From Sphaerotilus sp. (GTDB taxonomy: Bacteria; Pseudomonadota; Gammaproteobacteria; Burkholderiales; Burkholderiaceae_C), in the NCBI RefSeq assembly GCF_013299175.1, contig NZ_JAAFKF010000005.1:1-64000 (forward strand): a stretch of 64,000 nucleotides of DNA. Direction: 5' to 3'. The position numbers and the translations under genes are program-made. The notes below the pieces were generated by a model. It saw only the letters and a program-made list of their open reading frames with translations. It ran no database searches and was not told where the DNA came from. Positions 10,184 to 20,093 of the stretch are shown in pieces. Position 1 is the first letter of the stretch; the number at the start of each line of letters is the position of its first letter.

Positions 10184-11302
10184 ATGACGACCCATGCAAA
10201 CAATCCGTCCGACATGAACCCGAGCCTTGGCCGGAGGAAGGCGCTGGAACGGGGGCTGTTGCTGGCGCTGACGCTGGCCTGCCCGCTGACGGCGTGTGGC
10301 CGGGAGGAGGTGTCGGCACCGCGCCCGGTGGCCACGCGGGGCGCGCTGCTGGCGGACGAGCAGGCGGTGGTGAACCTGTTCGAGCAGTCCGCGCCGTCGG
10401 TCGCCTACATCACCACCGAGACGGTGCAGCGCGGCAGTTTCGGGGGCGCCGAGGTCAGCCAGGGGGCGGGATCGGGCTTCGTCTGGGACAGCGCCGGCCA
10501 CATCGTCACCAACTTCCACGTCGTCAAGGATGCCCGCAAGGTCTTCGTGCGGCTCGACGCCGGCAAGCCGATCGAGGCCGAGCCGATCGGCGGTGCAGCC
10601 GAGTACGACCTCGCCGTGCTGCGCCTGAAGGTGGTGCCGAAGAACCTGCGCCCGGTGCCGGTGGGCACGTCGCGCGACCTGCGCATCGGGCAGACGGTCT
10701 ACGCGATCGGCAATCCCTTCGGCCTGCAGCGCACGCTGACCAAGGGCCTCGTCAGCGCGCTCGACCGCGAATTGCCGACGGCGAATTTCCGTGAAGTCGC
10801 GGGCGTGATCCAGACGGATGCGGCCATCAATCCGGGCAACTCGGGCGGGCCGCTGCTGGACAGCGCGGGGCGGCTGATCGGCGTGAACTCGGCGATCCGC
10901 TCGGCCAGCGGCAGCTCGTCGGGCATCGGGTTCGCGATTCCGGTGGATCTGGTGAACCGGGTGGTGCCGTCGCTCATCAACCGGGGCCACGCGCCGCTGC
11001 CGGGGATCGGGGTGACGCCGATCTCGCCGGACCAGGTGGCGCGGGCGGGGATCACGGGCGTGGTGCTGGGCGCAGTGGGGCGGGGAACACCGGCCGCGTC
11101 GGCCGGACTGGTGCCCTACAACCCGCAGACCGGCGACCTCGGGGATGTCATCGTCGGCGTCAACGGCAAGCCGGTGCAGACGCTGTCCACCTTCGTCGGC
11201 GAGCTGGAGCGGGCGGGGATCGACGCGACGGTGGAGCTGACGGTGCGGCGGGGGGACAGGGAGCGGGCGGTGCGGGTCAAGGTGATCGACCTGCGCGCCT
11301 GA
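10184..11302 (+). CDS. HtrA/DegQ-like S1C serine protease with one PDZ domain, predicted lipoprotein
   Basis: GSGFVWDSAGHIVTNFHVV, YDLAVLRLK, TDAAINPGNSGGPLLDSAGRLIGVN; LTAC lipobox-like motif. Confidence 0.9.
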   Translation: MTTHANNPSDMNPSLGRRKALERGLLLALTLACPLTACGREEVSAPRPVATRGALLADEQAVVNLFEQSAPSVAYITTETVQRGSFGGAEVSQGAGSGFVWDSAGHIVTNFHVVKDARKVFVRLDAGKPIEAEPIGGAAEYDLAVLRLKVVPKNLRPVPVGTSRDLRIGQTVYAIGNPFGLQRTLTKGLVSALDRELPTANFREVAGVIQTDAAINPGNSGGPLLDSAGRLIGVNSAIRSASGSSSGIGFAIPVDLVNRVVPSLINRGHAPLPGIGVTPISPDQVARAGITGVVLGAVGRGTPAASAGLVPYNPQTGDLGDVIVGVNGKPVQTLSTFVGELERAGIDATVELTVRRGDRERAVRVKVIDLRA

Positions 11303-11305
11303 ACC

Positions 11306-11608
11306 TCAGCCGGCTTGCCGCACCGCCAGCTCGGGATGCCGGCGAATGAAGACGCGCACATACGAACACGAGGGACGCACCGCCAGTCCTTCCTCCGCGG
11401 CCCACCCCAGCGCCTCGCGCACCAGCGCCGCCGCGATGCCCCGCCCCTCCAGTGCCTGCGGCACTCCCGTGTGGTGGAAGTCCACCACCCCAGGGCTGTG
11501 CCGGTAGGCGGCCACGCAGAGCAGCCCGTCCACCGTGGTCTCGAAGCGGGAGGCGCAGGCGTTGTGAACCACCAGGATGGGTGCAGTGGTCATGTCGTCA
11601 GCCGTCAT
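11306..11608 (-). CDS. GNAT-like N-acetyltransferase (YjdJ-type)
   Basis: HTGVPQALEGRGIAAALVREAL...CSYVRVFIRRHPE. Confidence 0.8.
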   Translation of the reverse strand: MTADDMTTAPILVVHNACASRFETTVDGLLCVAAYRHSPGVVDFHHTGVPQALEGRGIAAALVREALGWAAEEGLAVRPSCSYVRVFIRRHPELAVRQAG

Positions 11609-12603
11609 GGTTTCCAGGGGATGTCGATCTCTGATGGCACCCGGTTGTCGGTGTCACGGGGCAGGATGCCGGCTTTGTCGATCGCGTTGAGCACCGCCTG
11701 GTCCCAGTCGGCCTGACCGCTGGACTGGACCAGTTCGCGCGAAAGGATCGTCCCGTCGGGTGCCACCCGGACCCGCACGATGGTGGGTCGGGCGACGCTG
11801 ACGGTGCGGTCCGGGTAGAACAGCTTGGGCAGAAGGTAGGCACGCAGGCGACCCGCGTAGCCGGCGGACTGGCCGGAGGACTGGGCGGCGGTGCCCGTGC
11901 CGCCGGGCGGTGTGGCAGGTCGGGCGGGTGTGGTCGCGCCAGCGTCACCGCCGTCACCGAGCTGCTTTTGCAGGCGCTTGAGGTTGTCTTCGCGGGCCTT
12001 GGCGGTCTTCTCCTGCTGGGCGGCTTCCTTGGCCTTCTCGGTGGCGGCGGCTTTCTCTGCGGCCTTGGCCTCGGCTTTTTCCGCTGCCTTGCGCTCGGCG
12101 GCTTTCTGATCGGCTTTGTCCTTGGCGGCTTGTTCTGCCCGCTCCGCTTTCTCTGCCTTCTCCGCCTTGTCGAGCTTGGCCTGCTTTTCCGCCTGTCTGT
12201 TGGCTTCCTCGGTGTCACGGCGGCGCTTGTCCGCCTTCTCGCGGGCAATGTCGGCGTCCCGTGGTGCCGGGGGTGGCTCGATCACCTTGGGTGTCGGGGC
12301 CGGTGGCGTGGGGACTTTGACCACTGGCGCGGGCGGCGGTGGTGGTGGCAGTGGTGGCGTCGGGGTGGCGGGCGCCCTGGGGACGGGGGCTGCCTGCTGC
12401 GGCACGGCCGACCACAGCTCGGCGCTGACCGTGGCGATTTCCTGGCGCTTCCACGCCACGCCAAACGCCAGCGCGGCGATCAGCCCGGCGTGTGCGATCA
12501 GTGCCACCGTGGTGCCCAGGCGCAGGCTGTCCGCCGAGGGCGGGTTGCGCACGGGGTCGTGCGGCGGTGGGGCGGGTGAGGGCGTCGGGCGGGCCATCGT
12601 CAT
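11605..12603 (-). CDS. tolA: TolA cell-envelope protein
   Basis: N-terminal TM, long Lys/Glu/Ala-rich coil (KAEKAEKAERAEQAAKDKADQKAAERKAAEKAEAK), TonB/TolA-like C-terminus; next to tolR. Confidence 0.85.
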   Translation of the reverse strand: MTMARPTPSPAPPPHDPVRNPPSADSLRLGTTVALIAHAGLIAALAFGVAWKRQEIATVSAELWSAVPQQAAPVPRAPATPTPPLPPPPPPAPVVKVPTPPAPTPKVIEPPPAPRDADIAREKADKRRRDTEEANRQAEKQAKLDKAEKAEKAERAEQAAKDKADQKAAERKAAEKAEAKAAEKAAATEKAKEAAQQEKTAKAREDNLKRLQKQLGDGGDAGATTPARPATPPGGTGTAAQSSGQSAGYAGRLRAYLLPKLFYPDRTVSVARPTIVRVRVAPDGTILSRELVQSSGQADWDQAVLNAIDKAGILPRDTDNRVPSEIDIPWKP

Positions 12604-12609
12604 CGCCGC

Positions 12610-13071
12610 TCAGGAGCCTGTCGTGCGAACCGCCAGCCCGACCCGCGCCACGCCAGCCTTCTGCAGCGTGTCCATGACCTTGACCACCGCCTCGTATTTC
12701 ACGCCCTTGTCGGCGGAAATGACCACCGGCGTCTGCGCCGCACTGGCCGCATCGCCCTGCAGCGCCTGGATGCGCTTGGCGAGCTGCGGCAAGGCGATGC
12801 GCTCGCCTTCGGCGTCCGGGTTGCCGCTGTCGGCCTTGCCGTTGACCTTGATGCGCAGCAGCTCGCCCGCGTCCAACTGCACCTCGACGATGCGGTCCGG
12901 CTGGCGCTGGGCCTTGCCGACGGTGGGCAGGTCGATCACGCCCGGCGTCATCAGCGGCGCGCTCACCATGAAGATGATCAGCAGCACCAGCATCACGTCG
13001 ATGAACGGCACCATGTTGATCTCGTTGATGGTGCGGCGGCGGCTGGCGCCGCGGTGGCTGACGGCGGGCAT
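12610..13071 (-). CDS. tolR: TolR/ExbD biopolymer transport protein
   Basis: INEINMVPFIDVMLVLLIIFMVSAPLMTPGVIDLP. Confidence 0.92.
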   Translation of the reverse strand: MPAVSHRGASRRRTINEINMVPFIDVMLVLLIIFMVSAPLMTPGVIDLPTVGKAQRQPDRIVEVQLDAGELLRIKVNGKADSGNPDAEGERIALPQLAKRIQALQGDAASAAQTPVVISADKGVKYEAVVKVMDTLQKAGVARVGLAVRTTGS

Positions 13072-13072
13072 G

Positions 13073-13819
13073 TCAGAACCGCCCCGTCGCCGCACCGGGC
13101 ACAGGCGCGGGCGCTTGTGCTGCAGCCCCGGCCGAGGGTGTCTGGTTCTGGTTCGCGTTGCGGGCCAGGATGTTGGAGAACTCTTCCATGAAGTTGTCCT
13201 GCTGCATGGCGATGCGGTCGATGTCGCGGGCGAAGCGGTTGTAGGCGATCACGGCGGGGATGGCGGAGAACAGGCCGATCGCGGTGGCCACCAGCGCCTC
13301 GGCGATGCCCGGTGCGACGGTGGACAGCGACACCTGCTGCAGGTTCGCCAGCCCGGTGAAGGCGTGCATGATCCCCCAGACCGTGCCGAACAGGCCCACA
13401 TACGGCGACACCGAGCCGACGGTGGCGAGGAAGGACAGGTGCGACTCGACGACATCCAGCTCGCGCTGGCAGCTCGCCCGCATCGCCCGGCGTGCGCCGT
13501 CGAGCAGCGCGCCCGCGTCGCTCACCCGGCGTTCGCGCAGCTTGAGGAACTCGCGCATCCCTGCCGTGAAGATGCGCTCCATCGGGGCGGCGTGCTGGGC
13601 GTTGCGTTCGCTTTGCTGGTAGAGGTCGTTGACGTGGCGGCCGGACCAGAAGTCGCGCTCGAACTGGTCGTTGCCCTGACGGACCTTCTTCAGGCCGACG
13701 ATCTTGCCGAAGATCACCGCCCAGCTCGCCAGCGACACGGCCAGCAGGATGGCCATCACGAGTTGCACCACCACGCTGGCGTGGAGGATCAGTTGCAGGA
13801 TGTTGAGGTCCTGGTTCAT
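13073..13819 (-). CDS. tolQ: TolQ proton channel family protein
   Basis: FLATVGSVSPYVGLFGTVWGIMHAFTGL and GIAEALVATAIGLFSAIPAVIAYNRF. Confidence 0.93.
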   Translation of the reverse strand: MNQDLNILQLILHASVVVQLVMAILLAVSLASWAVIFGKIVGLKKVRQGNDQFERDFWSGRHVNDLYQQSERNAQHAAPMERIFTAGMREFLKLRERRVSDAGALLDGARRAMRASCQRELDVVESHLSFLATVGSVSPYVGLFGTVWGIMHAFTGLANLQQVSLSTVAPGIAEALVATAIGLFSAIPAVIAYNRFARDIDRIAMQQDNFMEEFSNILARNANQNQTPSAGAAAQAPAPVPGAATGRF

Positions 13820-14223
13820 GCGGTTCCGATCGTGTCGAGGAGGTGGGGGGGAATGCGGCGCGGGCGCAGCGTGTGCGCGTCCACGCAGCCGATGCGGATG
13901 CGGCCTTCGGCGAGCACGTCCGTGCCCCGCAGCGCCTGCTGGTCGAGCACGAGGCTGGCCTTGCCCGACTCGGCCAGCCGCACGGTGACCGTGACTTCAT
14001 CGTCCAGACGCGCCGGGCGCAGGTAGCGCACTGCCGTGTCGCTGACGACGAACTGCAACCCGTCGTCGCGGCGCAGGGCTTCCTGCGACACGCCGAAGCT
14101 GCGCAGCCACTCGGTGCGGGCGCGCTCGAAGAACTTCAGGTAGTTGGCGTAGAACACGACGCCGCCGGCATCCGTGTCTTCCCAGTAGATGCGCAGGGGC
14201 CAGTGGAACAGCGTGTCGGCCAT
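13816..14223 (-). CDS. ybgC: Tol-Pal-associated acyl-CoA thioesterase YbgC
   Basis: RIYWEDTDAGGVVFYANYLKFFERARTEWLR; first gene of the tolQRA set. Confidence 0.92.
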   Translation of the reverse strand: MADTLFHWPLRIYWEDTDAGGVVFYANYLKFFERARTEWLRSFGVSQEALRRDDGLQFVVSDTAVRYLRPARLDDEVTVTVRLAESGKASLVLDQQALRGTDVLAEGRIRIGCVDAHTLRPRRIPPHLLDTIGTA

Positions 14224-14252
14224 GTCGGTGTCGTGTCTCCGGTGCTCGGGTC

Positions 14253-15584
14253 TCAGTTCAGCCACAGCATGGCCACGACCAGCAGCAACAGCACCAGCAC
14301 GCCCGCCAGCAGCGCGCTGAGCACCCAGCTCGGCCGCTCCTGGGCCAGCGGGGCCTCCTCGTAGGGTCCGGATGGCTCGGCAGGACGCACGGTGTCTGGC
14401 GCATCGGGAGCGGTCGTCAGCAGCACCGGGCCAGGAGCGGTGGCCGTGGCGGTGGTGATGGATGCGGCGCCGGGTGCCGCGGGTGTCTGCGTGGCCAGCC
14501 AGGCGCGCAGCGCGCGTGCGACCGTGCCGGCGGTGCGCTGGCGCTGTTCCGGGTCGATGCTGATGGCCTGCAGCGCGATGGCAGCGAGCGCAGCGGGCAC
14601 GTCGGGCTGGTGCTCGCGCGGCGGCCGTGGGCGGGCGGCCCGCACGGCGGCGCGGATCTCCGCCAGCGAGGTGCCGCCATAGGGCCGCTGGCCGGTGAGC
14701 AGCTCGTAGAGGACGACGCCCAGCGAGTACACGTCGGTGCGCGCATCGCACTCGCGGCCCTCGAACTGCTCGGGCGCGGCGTAGAAGGGCGAACCGAGCG
14801 CCGGCCCGCCGATGGCCTCGGTCTGGTGCAGCAACTGCGCGATGCCGAAATCGAGCACCACCGGCCGCGTGCGCCCGACCATGAAGATGTTGGCCGGCTT
14901 GATGTCGCGGTGGACCACGCCCTTGCCATGCGCGTAGCTGAGCGCGTCCGCCACCCGGCGCACGATCAGCGCGGCCTGCTCCGGCGTCGGTCGCCAGCCC
15001 GAGCGCAGCATCTGCGACAAGTCCTTGCCGCGCAGCAGCTCCATGGCGATGTAGGCGCCGTCCGGGCTGACCCCGGCGTCGTGGACCGTGACGATGTGGG
15101 CGTGGCTGAGGCGGGCGGCGGCGCGGGCCTCGTCGAGCACGCGCTCGGTCAGGCGCGCGCGTTCGTGTTCCGGCACGGCCAGCGGCAAGGTCTTCACCGC
15201 CACGCGCCGCGCCAGCACGGTGTCGTAGGCCGCCCAGACCGTGCCGAGTCCGCCCGCACCCAGCGGGCGCTCCAGCACGTAGCGCCCCATCTCGCCACTG
15301 CCCGCCTCGGCCACCATGGCGGTGGCGTCACCCGGCCTGTGCAGGGCCGGCGGCGCCGCGGTGTGCAGCAGTTGGGTGGATTCGTCCGCGTGTACGGTGC
15401 GCCGGCGGGGCGCCGCGTGCAGGGCCTCGTCGATCTGCAGCTCGAACGGCAGGCTGTCGGGTGCATCAGGCCCGTCCGGTGCATCGGGCAAGTCGATCAG
15501 GTCGCCAGGACGGGTCGGCAGCCACAGGCCGAGGGATCCGGTGTCGTGGGGCGTGCGGGTCGGCGGGGACATCAGGCGGGTCAT
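14253..15584 (-). CDS. serine/threonine protein kinase with C-terminal TM helix
   Basis: VAVKTL, HRDIKPANIFMV, LDFGIAQLL, APEQFEG, TDVYSLGVVLYELLTGQRPY; hydrophobic C-terminus. Confidence 0.92.
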   Translation of the reverse strand: MTRLMSPPTRTPHDTGSLGLWLPTRPGDLIDLPDAPDGPDAPDSLPFELQIDEALHAAPRRRTVHADESTQLLHTAAPPALHRPGDATAMVAEAGSGEMGRYVLERPLGAGGLGTVWAAYDTVLARRVAVKTLPLAVPEHERARLTERVLDEARAAARLSHAHIVTVHDAGVSPDGAYIAMELLRGKDLSQMLRSGWRPTPEQAALIVRRVADALSYAHGKGVVHRDIKPANIFMVGRTRPVVLDFGIAQLLHQTEAIGGPALGSPFYAAPEQFEGRECDARTDVYSLGVVLYELLTGQRPYGGTSLAEIRAAVRAARPRPPREHQPDVPAALAAIALQAISIDPEQRQRTAGTVARALRAWLATQTPAAPGAASITTATATAPGPVLLTTAPDAPDTVRPAEPSGPYEEAPLAQERPSWVLSALLAGVLVLLLLVVAMLWLN

Positions 15585-15615
15585 GGGCGGGAACGCTGGG
15601 CAGGCCCGCAGGCCG

Positions 15616-16830
15616 TCAGCGCCCGAGCACGCGCTGCAGGCGCCGCACGGCTTCGTGCAGATCGTCCACCGCGCTGGCGAAGGACAGCCGGGCGTAGCGG
15701 CCCGTCTCGGCGTGGCCGAAATCGCGGCCGGGCGTGAGGGCGATGTGGGCGCGCTCCATCATGTCGAAGCAGAACTGCCAACTGTCGGGCGCGTGGGCGG
15801 TCACGTCGAACCAGACGTAGAAGGCGCCGTCCGGCTGCACCGGCACCGCCAGCCCCAGGGCGTTCAGCGCGGGCACGATGAAATCCCGGCGGGCCTGCAT
15901 CGACGCCCGGCGCGCTTCGCAGACGGCCAGCGTCTCGGGGGTGAAGCAGGCCAGCGCCGCCTGCTGCGCGATGGCGGAGGCGCAGATGTAGAGGTTCTGC
16001 GCCAGTTTCTCGACCGGTGCCACCAGGGCCTCGGGCAGCACCAGCCAGCCCAGTCGCCAGCCGGTCATGCCGAAGTACTTGGAGAAGCTGTTGACCACCA
16101 GCACGTCGTCCCCCAGCGCCAGCGCAGTGCGGGCGTCGCCGCCGAAGCTCAGGCCAAGGTAGATCTCGTCCACGATGGTGATGCCGCCGCGGGCACGCAC
16201 CGCGGCGACGATCTCCGCCAGGGTGTCGGCGGGGACGGACGTGCCGGTCGGGTTGGACGGCGAGGCGAGCATCACGCCGCGGGTGTTCGGACCCCAGGCG
16301 GCGGCGACCGAGGCGGCGTCGAGCTGGAACCGCTGCGCCGCGGTGGTCGGGATCAGCCGGGCCGTGCCGCCTGCCGCGGTGACGAAGTGGCGGTTGCAGG
16401 GGTAGCACGGGTCCGGCATCAGGAACTCGTCCCCCGGCTCGACCAGCGCGGTACACAGCAGTTGCAGCGCCGCCGACGCGCCAGCCGTGACCACGATGCG
16501 CTCCGGGGCCACCGCGACACCCCAGCGGCTGGCGTACCAGTCCGACAGGGCTTGGCGCAGTGCGGGCAGACCGACGGCCGGGGTGTACTGCGTGCGGCCG
16601 GCGTCCAGGCACTGCTGCGCGGCGGCGACCACCGCGGGCGGCGCGGTCTCGTCCGGCTCGCCGATGTTGAGGTAGACCATCCGCTCGCCACCCTGCGCGG
16701 GGTCGCACGCCGGGGTGCGGGCGATGGCGTCGGCGGCCTTGGCGCACTCCATCACCCAGAACGGCTCGATGCCCGCCACGCGCTGCGCCAGCCGCAGCGG
16801 ATCGGGCGTTGGCTGTGGCGGCAGGTTCAT
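15616..16830 (-). CDS. pyridoxal-phosphate-dependent class I/II aminotransferase
   Basis: LASPSNPTGTSVPADTLAEIV, IVDEIYLGLSF, VVNSFSKYFGMTGWRLGWLV. Confidence 0.9.
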   Translation of the reverse strand: MNLPPQPTPDPLRLAQRVAGIEPFWVMECAKAADAIARTPACDPAQGGERMVYLNIGEPDETAPPAVVAAAQQCLDAGRTQYTPAVGLPALRQALSDWYASRWGVAVAPERIVVTAGASAALQLLCTALVEPGDEFLMPDPCYPCNRHFVTAAGGTARLIPTTAAQRFQLDAASVAAAWGPNTRGVMLASPSNPTGTSVPADTLAEIVAAVRARGGITIVDEIYLGLSFGGDARTALALGDDVLVVNSFSKYFGMTGWRLGWLVLPEALVAPVEKLAQNLYICASAIAQQAALACFTPETLAVCEARRASMQARRDFIVPALNALGLAVPVQPDGAFYVWFDVTAHAPDSWQFCFDMMERAHIALTPGRDFGHAETGRYARLSFASAVDDLHEAVRRLQRVLGR

Positions 16831-17348
16831 GCGGAGCGGGAGGCCGCGCGGGCCTGGCGTTGTGCGGCCACTTCGGTGGGGCGCAGATCCACGGCGGCCT
16901 TGTCCAGCACGCCGTTGACGTACTTGTGGCCATCGGTGCCGCCGAAGGACTTGGCCAGCTCGACCGCCTCGTTGATGGCGACGCGGTAGGGCACGTCCAC
17001 GCAGTGCTGCAGCTCGTACAGGCCGATCATCAGCACACCGTGCTCGATGGGCGACAGCTCGGCGATCGGGCGGTCCAGGTGGGGCACCAGCAGGCTGTCG
17101 AGCGCGGGTGCCTGCTCGATGCAGCCTTGCAGCAGGGCATCGAACATGGCGCTGTCGCACTTGCTGAACTCGTCCTGCTCGCGCATGTGCGACCGCACGA
17201 CGCTGATCTCGGCGCGGCTGATCTGCCACTCGTACAGCCCCTGCAGCGCCAGTTCACGGGAGCGCCGGCGGGCCGATTTGGGGCGTGCAGCGGGGCCTGA
17301 TCCGGTCGTGCTGGGCGTGTCCGTGCGGGGTTTGGGGGTCGGGTTCAA
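16827..17348 (-). CDS. nusB: transcription antitermination factor NusB
   Basis: [67 protein letters not shown]; apparent TTG start overlapping ribH stop. Confidence 0.92.
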   Translation of the reverse strand: MNPTPKPRTDTPSTTGSGPAARPKSARRRSRELALQGLYEWQISRAEISVVRSHMREQDEFSKCDSAMFDALLQGCIEQAPALDSLLVPHLDRPIAELSPIEHGVLMIGLYELQHCVDVPYRVAINEAVELAKSFGGTDGHKYVNGVLDKAAVDLRPTEVAAQRQARAASRSA

Positions 17349-17809
17349 GTCAGCTCTTCCAGCAAATTGGCCATTTCGACGGCGACACGGGCTGCGTCGC
17401 GGCCTTTTTCTTCGGTGCGTGCCCAAGCCTGGGCTTCGTTCTCGACCGTGAGGATGGCGTTGGCGATCGGCACGCCGTGGTCCAGCGACACGCGGGTCAC
17501 GGCCGCGCCGCTCTCGTTGGCGACCAGCTCGAAGTGGTAGGTTTCGCCGCGGATGATGCAGCCCAGGGCGATCAGCGCGTCGTGGTCGTCCGATTCGGCC
17601 AGCGCCTGCAGCGCAACCGCGACTTCGAGCGCACCGGGCACGCCGACGTGGCGGATGTGCTTGCGCTCCACGCCCAGCAGCACCAGCTCGTTGACGCAGT
17701 GCTCGGCGAGCGCGTCGGTGATGGCGGCGTTGAAGCGGGCCTGGACAATCGCCACCCGGAGGTCGCTGCCGTCGAGGTGGGGTGTCGTGCCCTTGTCTGC
17801 GCCTTGCAT
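17345..17809 (-). CDS. ribH: 6,7-dimethyl-8-ribityllumazine synthase
   Basis: [49 protein letters not shown]. Confidence 0.95.
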   Translation of the reverse strand: MQGADKGTTPHLDGSDLRVAIVQARFNAAITDALAEHCVNELVLLGVERKHIRHVGVPGALEVAVALQALAESDDHDALIALGCIIRGETYHFELVANESGAAVTRVSLDHGVPIANAILTVENEAQAWARTEEKGRDAARVAVEMANLLEELT

Positions 17810-17824
17810 GGTGTGTTCCTTGGG

Positions 17825-18916
17825 TTAACCCGCCACCGGCATGAACCCGGTGACTTCGAGTCCGTAGCCGACCATGCTGGGCATGCGGCGCTGGTTGCTG
17901 AGCAGCTTCATGCGGCGGATGCCGAGGTCACGCAGGATCTGGGCGCCCACGCCGTAGGTGCGCAGGTCCATCGACGTGCGTGGCGGCTCGCCGGTGGGCG
18001 GCAGGGCGACGCCGAGCAGGGCCTGCGCGTCCTGCGCCACGTTGAGCAGCACGGCCACACCGCGGCCGGACTCCTGCAGCGTGGTCAGCGCCTGCGGCAG
18101 CGACCACGAGTGGCGGGCGCGGCCGATGTCGAGCAGGTCCATCACCGACAGCGGTTCATGCACGCGCACCAGCACTTCATCTTCATCCGTCCAGGCACCG
18201 GCACTCAGCGCGAGGTGGACCTGTCCGGTGCGGTCGCGGTAGACACGGCTGTCGAAGGCGCCCCAGGGCGTTGTCAGCCGGTCCTGGTGCAGGCACTCGA
18301 TCAGCGACTCGTTGCCGCTGCGGTAGGTGATCAGGTCGGCGATGGTGCCGATCTTGAGGTTGTGCTCGCGGGCGAATTCCTGCAGGTCGGGCAGGCGGGC
18401 CATCGTGCCGTCGTCCTTCATGATCTCGCAGATCACCGACGACGGCGACAACCCCGCCATGCGCGCCAGATCGCAGCCCGCTTCGGTGTGGCCGGCGCGC
18501 ATGAGCACGCCGCCGTCCTGCGCCTGCAGCGGGAAGATGTGGCCGGGTTGCACGAGGTCGCGTGCCACGCTGTCACGGGCGACGGCCACCTGCACGGTGC
18601 GGGCACGGTCGGCGGCGGAGATGCCGGTCGTGACACCGGTGGCCGCCTCGATGGAGACGGTGAACGCGGTGCTGTGCTTGGTGCCGTTGCGGGCGGCCAT
18701 GGGCGGCAGTTGCAGGTGCTCGCAGCGTTCTCGGGTGAGGGTCAGACAGATCAGCCCGCGTCCGTAGCGGGCCATGAAATTGATCGCTTCGGGCGTGACC
18801 AGATCGGAGGCGAAGACCAGATCGCCTTCGTTTTCGCGGTCTTCTTCGTCCACCAGGATGATCATGCGACCGGCCGCCAGCTCGGCGACCAGCTCGGGAA
18901 TGGGTGAAATCGGCAT
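17825..18916 (-). CDS. ribB: 3,4-dihydroxy-2-butanone-4-phosphate synthase fused to a degenerate GTP cyclohydrolase II-like domain (RibBX-type)
   Basis: N-terminal DHBPS motifs ([33 protein letters not shown]); C-terminal domain lacks the Cys zinc ligands. Confidence 0.9.
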   Translation of the reverse strand: MPISPIPELVAELAAGRMIILVDEEDRENEGDLVFASDLVTPEAINFMARYGRGLICLTLTRERCEHLQLPPMAARNGTKHSTAFTVSIEAATGVTTGISAADRARTVQVAVARDSVARDLVQPGHIFPLQAQDGGVLMRAGHTEAGCDLARMAGLSPSSVICEIMKDDGTMARLPDLQEFAREHNLKIGTIADLITYRSGNESLIECLHQDRLTTPWGAFDSRVYRDRTGQVHLALSAGAWTDEDEVLVRVHEPLSVMDLLDIGRARHSWSLPQALTTLQESGRGVAVLLNVAQDAQALLGVALPPTGEPPRTSMDLRTYGVGAQILRDLGIRRMKLLSNQRRMPSMVGYGLEVTGFMPVAG

Positions 18917-18934
18917 CCTGCGATTGTAGGCGGC

Positions 18935-20083
18935 TCAGGCCGGCGAGCCGAACGCCGTTGCAGACCGTGCCATCAGTCGCACATCGGCACCGATGCGGGT
19001 GAGGTCGGTGAAGACCAGCGGCGCGGCGTCGGCGATCTGTGCCAGCGGCCCGAAGGCGGCCATGTCCCGGCCGGCGCCCAGCAGCCGGGGTGCGAGGTAG
19101 ACGAGGAATTCATCGACCAGACCGGCGCGCACGAAGCTGCCATTGAGGTGCTGGCCGGCCTCGATGTGCAGCTCGTTCACGCCGCGCTGGCCGAGTGTGT
19201 CCAGCACGGCGGGCAGGTCGATCCAGCCGCCCGCATCGGTGTGGACGGGCTGCACGGTGACGTTCGGGCGCACCAGCGCCGCCGCCCGCGGGTTGTTCAG
19301 CGCCGTCGCAGCGCACACCAGCAGCACCTCGCCCGGCGGGTCCAGCAGCCGGGCGTTCGGCGGCGTGTCAAGCCGCGCATCGAGCACCACGCGCAAGGGC
19401 TGGCGCGCCGTGTGGACGAGCCGCACGTCCAGGCGCGGATCGTCCTCGCGCACGGTGCCGATGCCGGTCAGCACGGCCCCGGCGCGGCGGCGCCAGGCGT
19501 GGCCGTCGGCGCGGGCTTCGGCGCCGGTGATCCACTGGCTGGTGCCGTCGGGCAGGGCGGTGCGGCCATCCAGACTGGCCGCGATCTTCAGCCGCACCCA
19601 CGGCCGCCCGCGCAGCATGCGCGAGAAAAACCCGATGTTCAGCTCACGGGCAGCGTCGGCCATCAGCCCATGGGCCACGGGGATGCCAGCCGCCTGCAGC
19701 CGCGCCAGCCCCTGTCCGGCCACCAGCGGATTCGGGTCCAGCACGGCGGCGACGACCCGGCCGACGCCCGCGGCGATCAGGGTGTCGGCGCACGGTGGCG
19801 TGCGGCCATGGTGGGCACAGGGTTCCAGGGTGACGTGGACGGTCGTGCCGCGCACGCTGTGGCCGTCGGCCTGGGCGGCGCGCAGGGCCATGACTTCGGC
19901 GTGCGGGCCGCCGGCCTGCTGGGTGTGGCCGGCGCCGAGGACGCGTCCGCGGCCATCGCTGATGACGCAGCCGACCCGCGGGTTGGGTTCTGTCAGTCCG
20001 ATGGCCTGCTCGGCCCAGTGCAGTGCCTGGGCCATTGCCACCTGGTCGTGGGCCGAAAACGGGGAGCTGGGGGTGTCGCGCAT
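18935..20083 (-). CDS. ribD: bifunctional riboflavin deaminase/reductase RibD
   Basis: HAEVMAL, TLEPCAHHGRTPPCADTLI zinc deaminase motif and a reductase domain. Confidence 0.95.
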   Translation of the reverse strand: MRDTPSSPFSAHDQVAMAQALHWAEQAIGLTEPNPRVGCVISDGRGRVLGAGHTQQAGGPHAEVMALRAAQADGHSVRGTTVHVTLEPCAHHGRTPPCADTLIAAGVGRVVAAVLDPNPLVAGQGLARLQAAGIPVAHGLMADAARELNIGFFSRMLRGRPWVRLKIAASLDGRTALPDGTSQWITGAEARADGHAWRRRAGAVLTGIGTVREDDPRLDVRLVHTARQPLRVVLDARLDTPPNARLLDPPGEVLLVCAATALNNPRAAALVRPNVTVQPVHTDAGGWIDLPAVLDTLGQRGVNELHIEAGQHLNGSFVRAGLVDEFLVYLAPRLLGAGRDMAAFGPLAQIADAAPLVFTDLTRIGADVRLMARSATAFGSPA

Positions 20084-20093
20084 GGCGCCATTG

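Noticed and set aside
11968-12250. Repeat-like region inside tolA
   Set aside because: Explained by the Lys/Glu/Ala-rich coiled-coil coding sequence of TolA.
12116-14026. 636-aa plus-strand ORF over tolA/tolR/tolQ
   Set aside because: Antisense to well-supported Tol genes, low-complexity translation.
17285-18907. 540-aa plus-strand ORF over ribH/ribBX
   Set aside because: Antisense shadow of conserved riboflavin genes.
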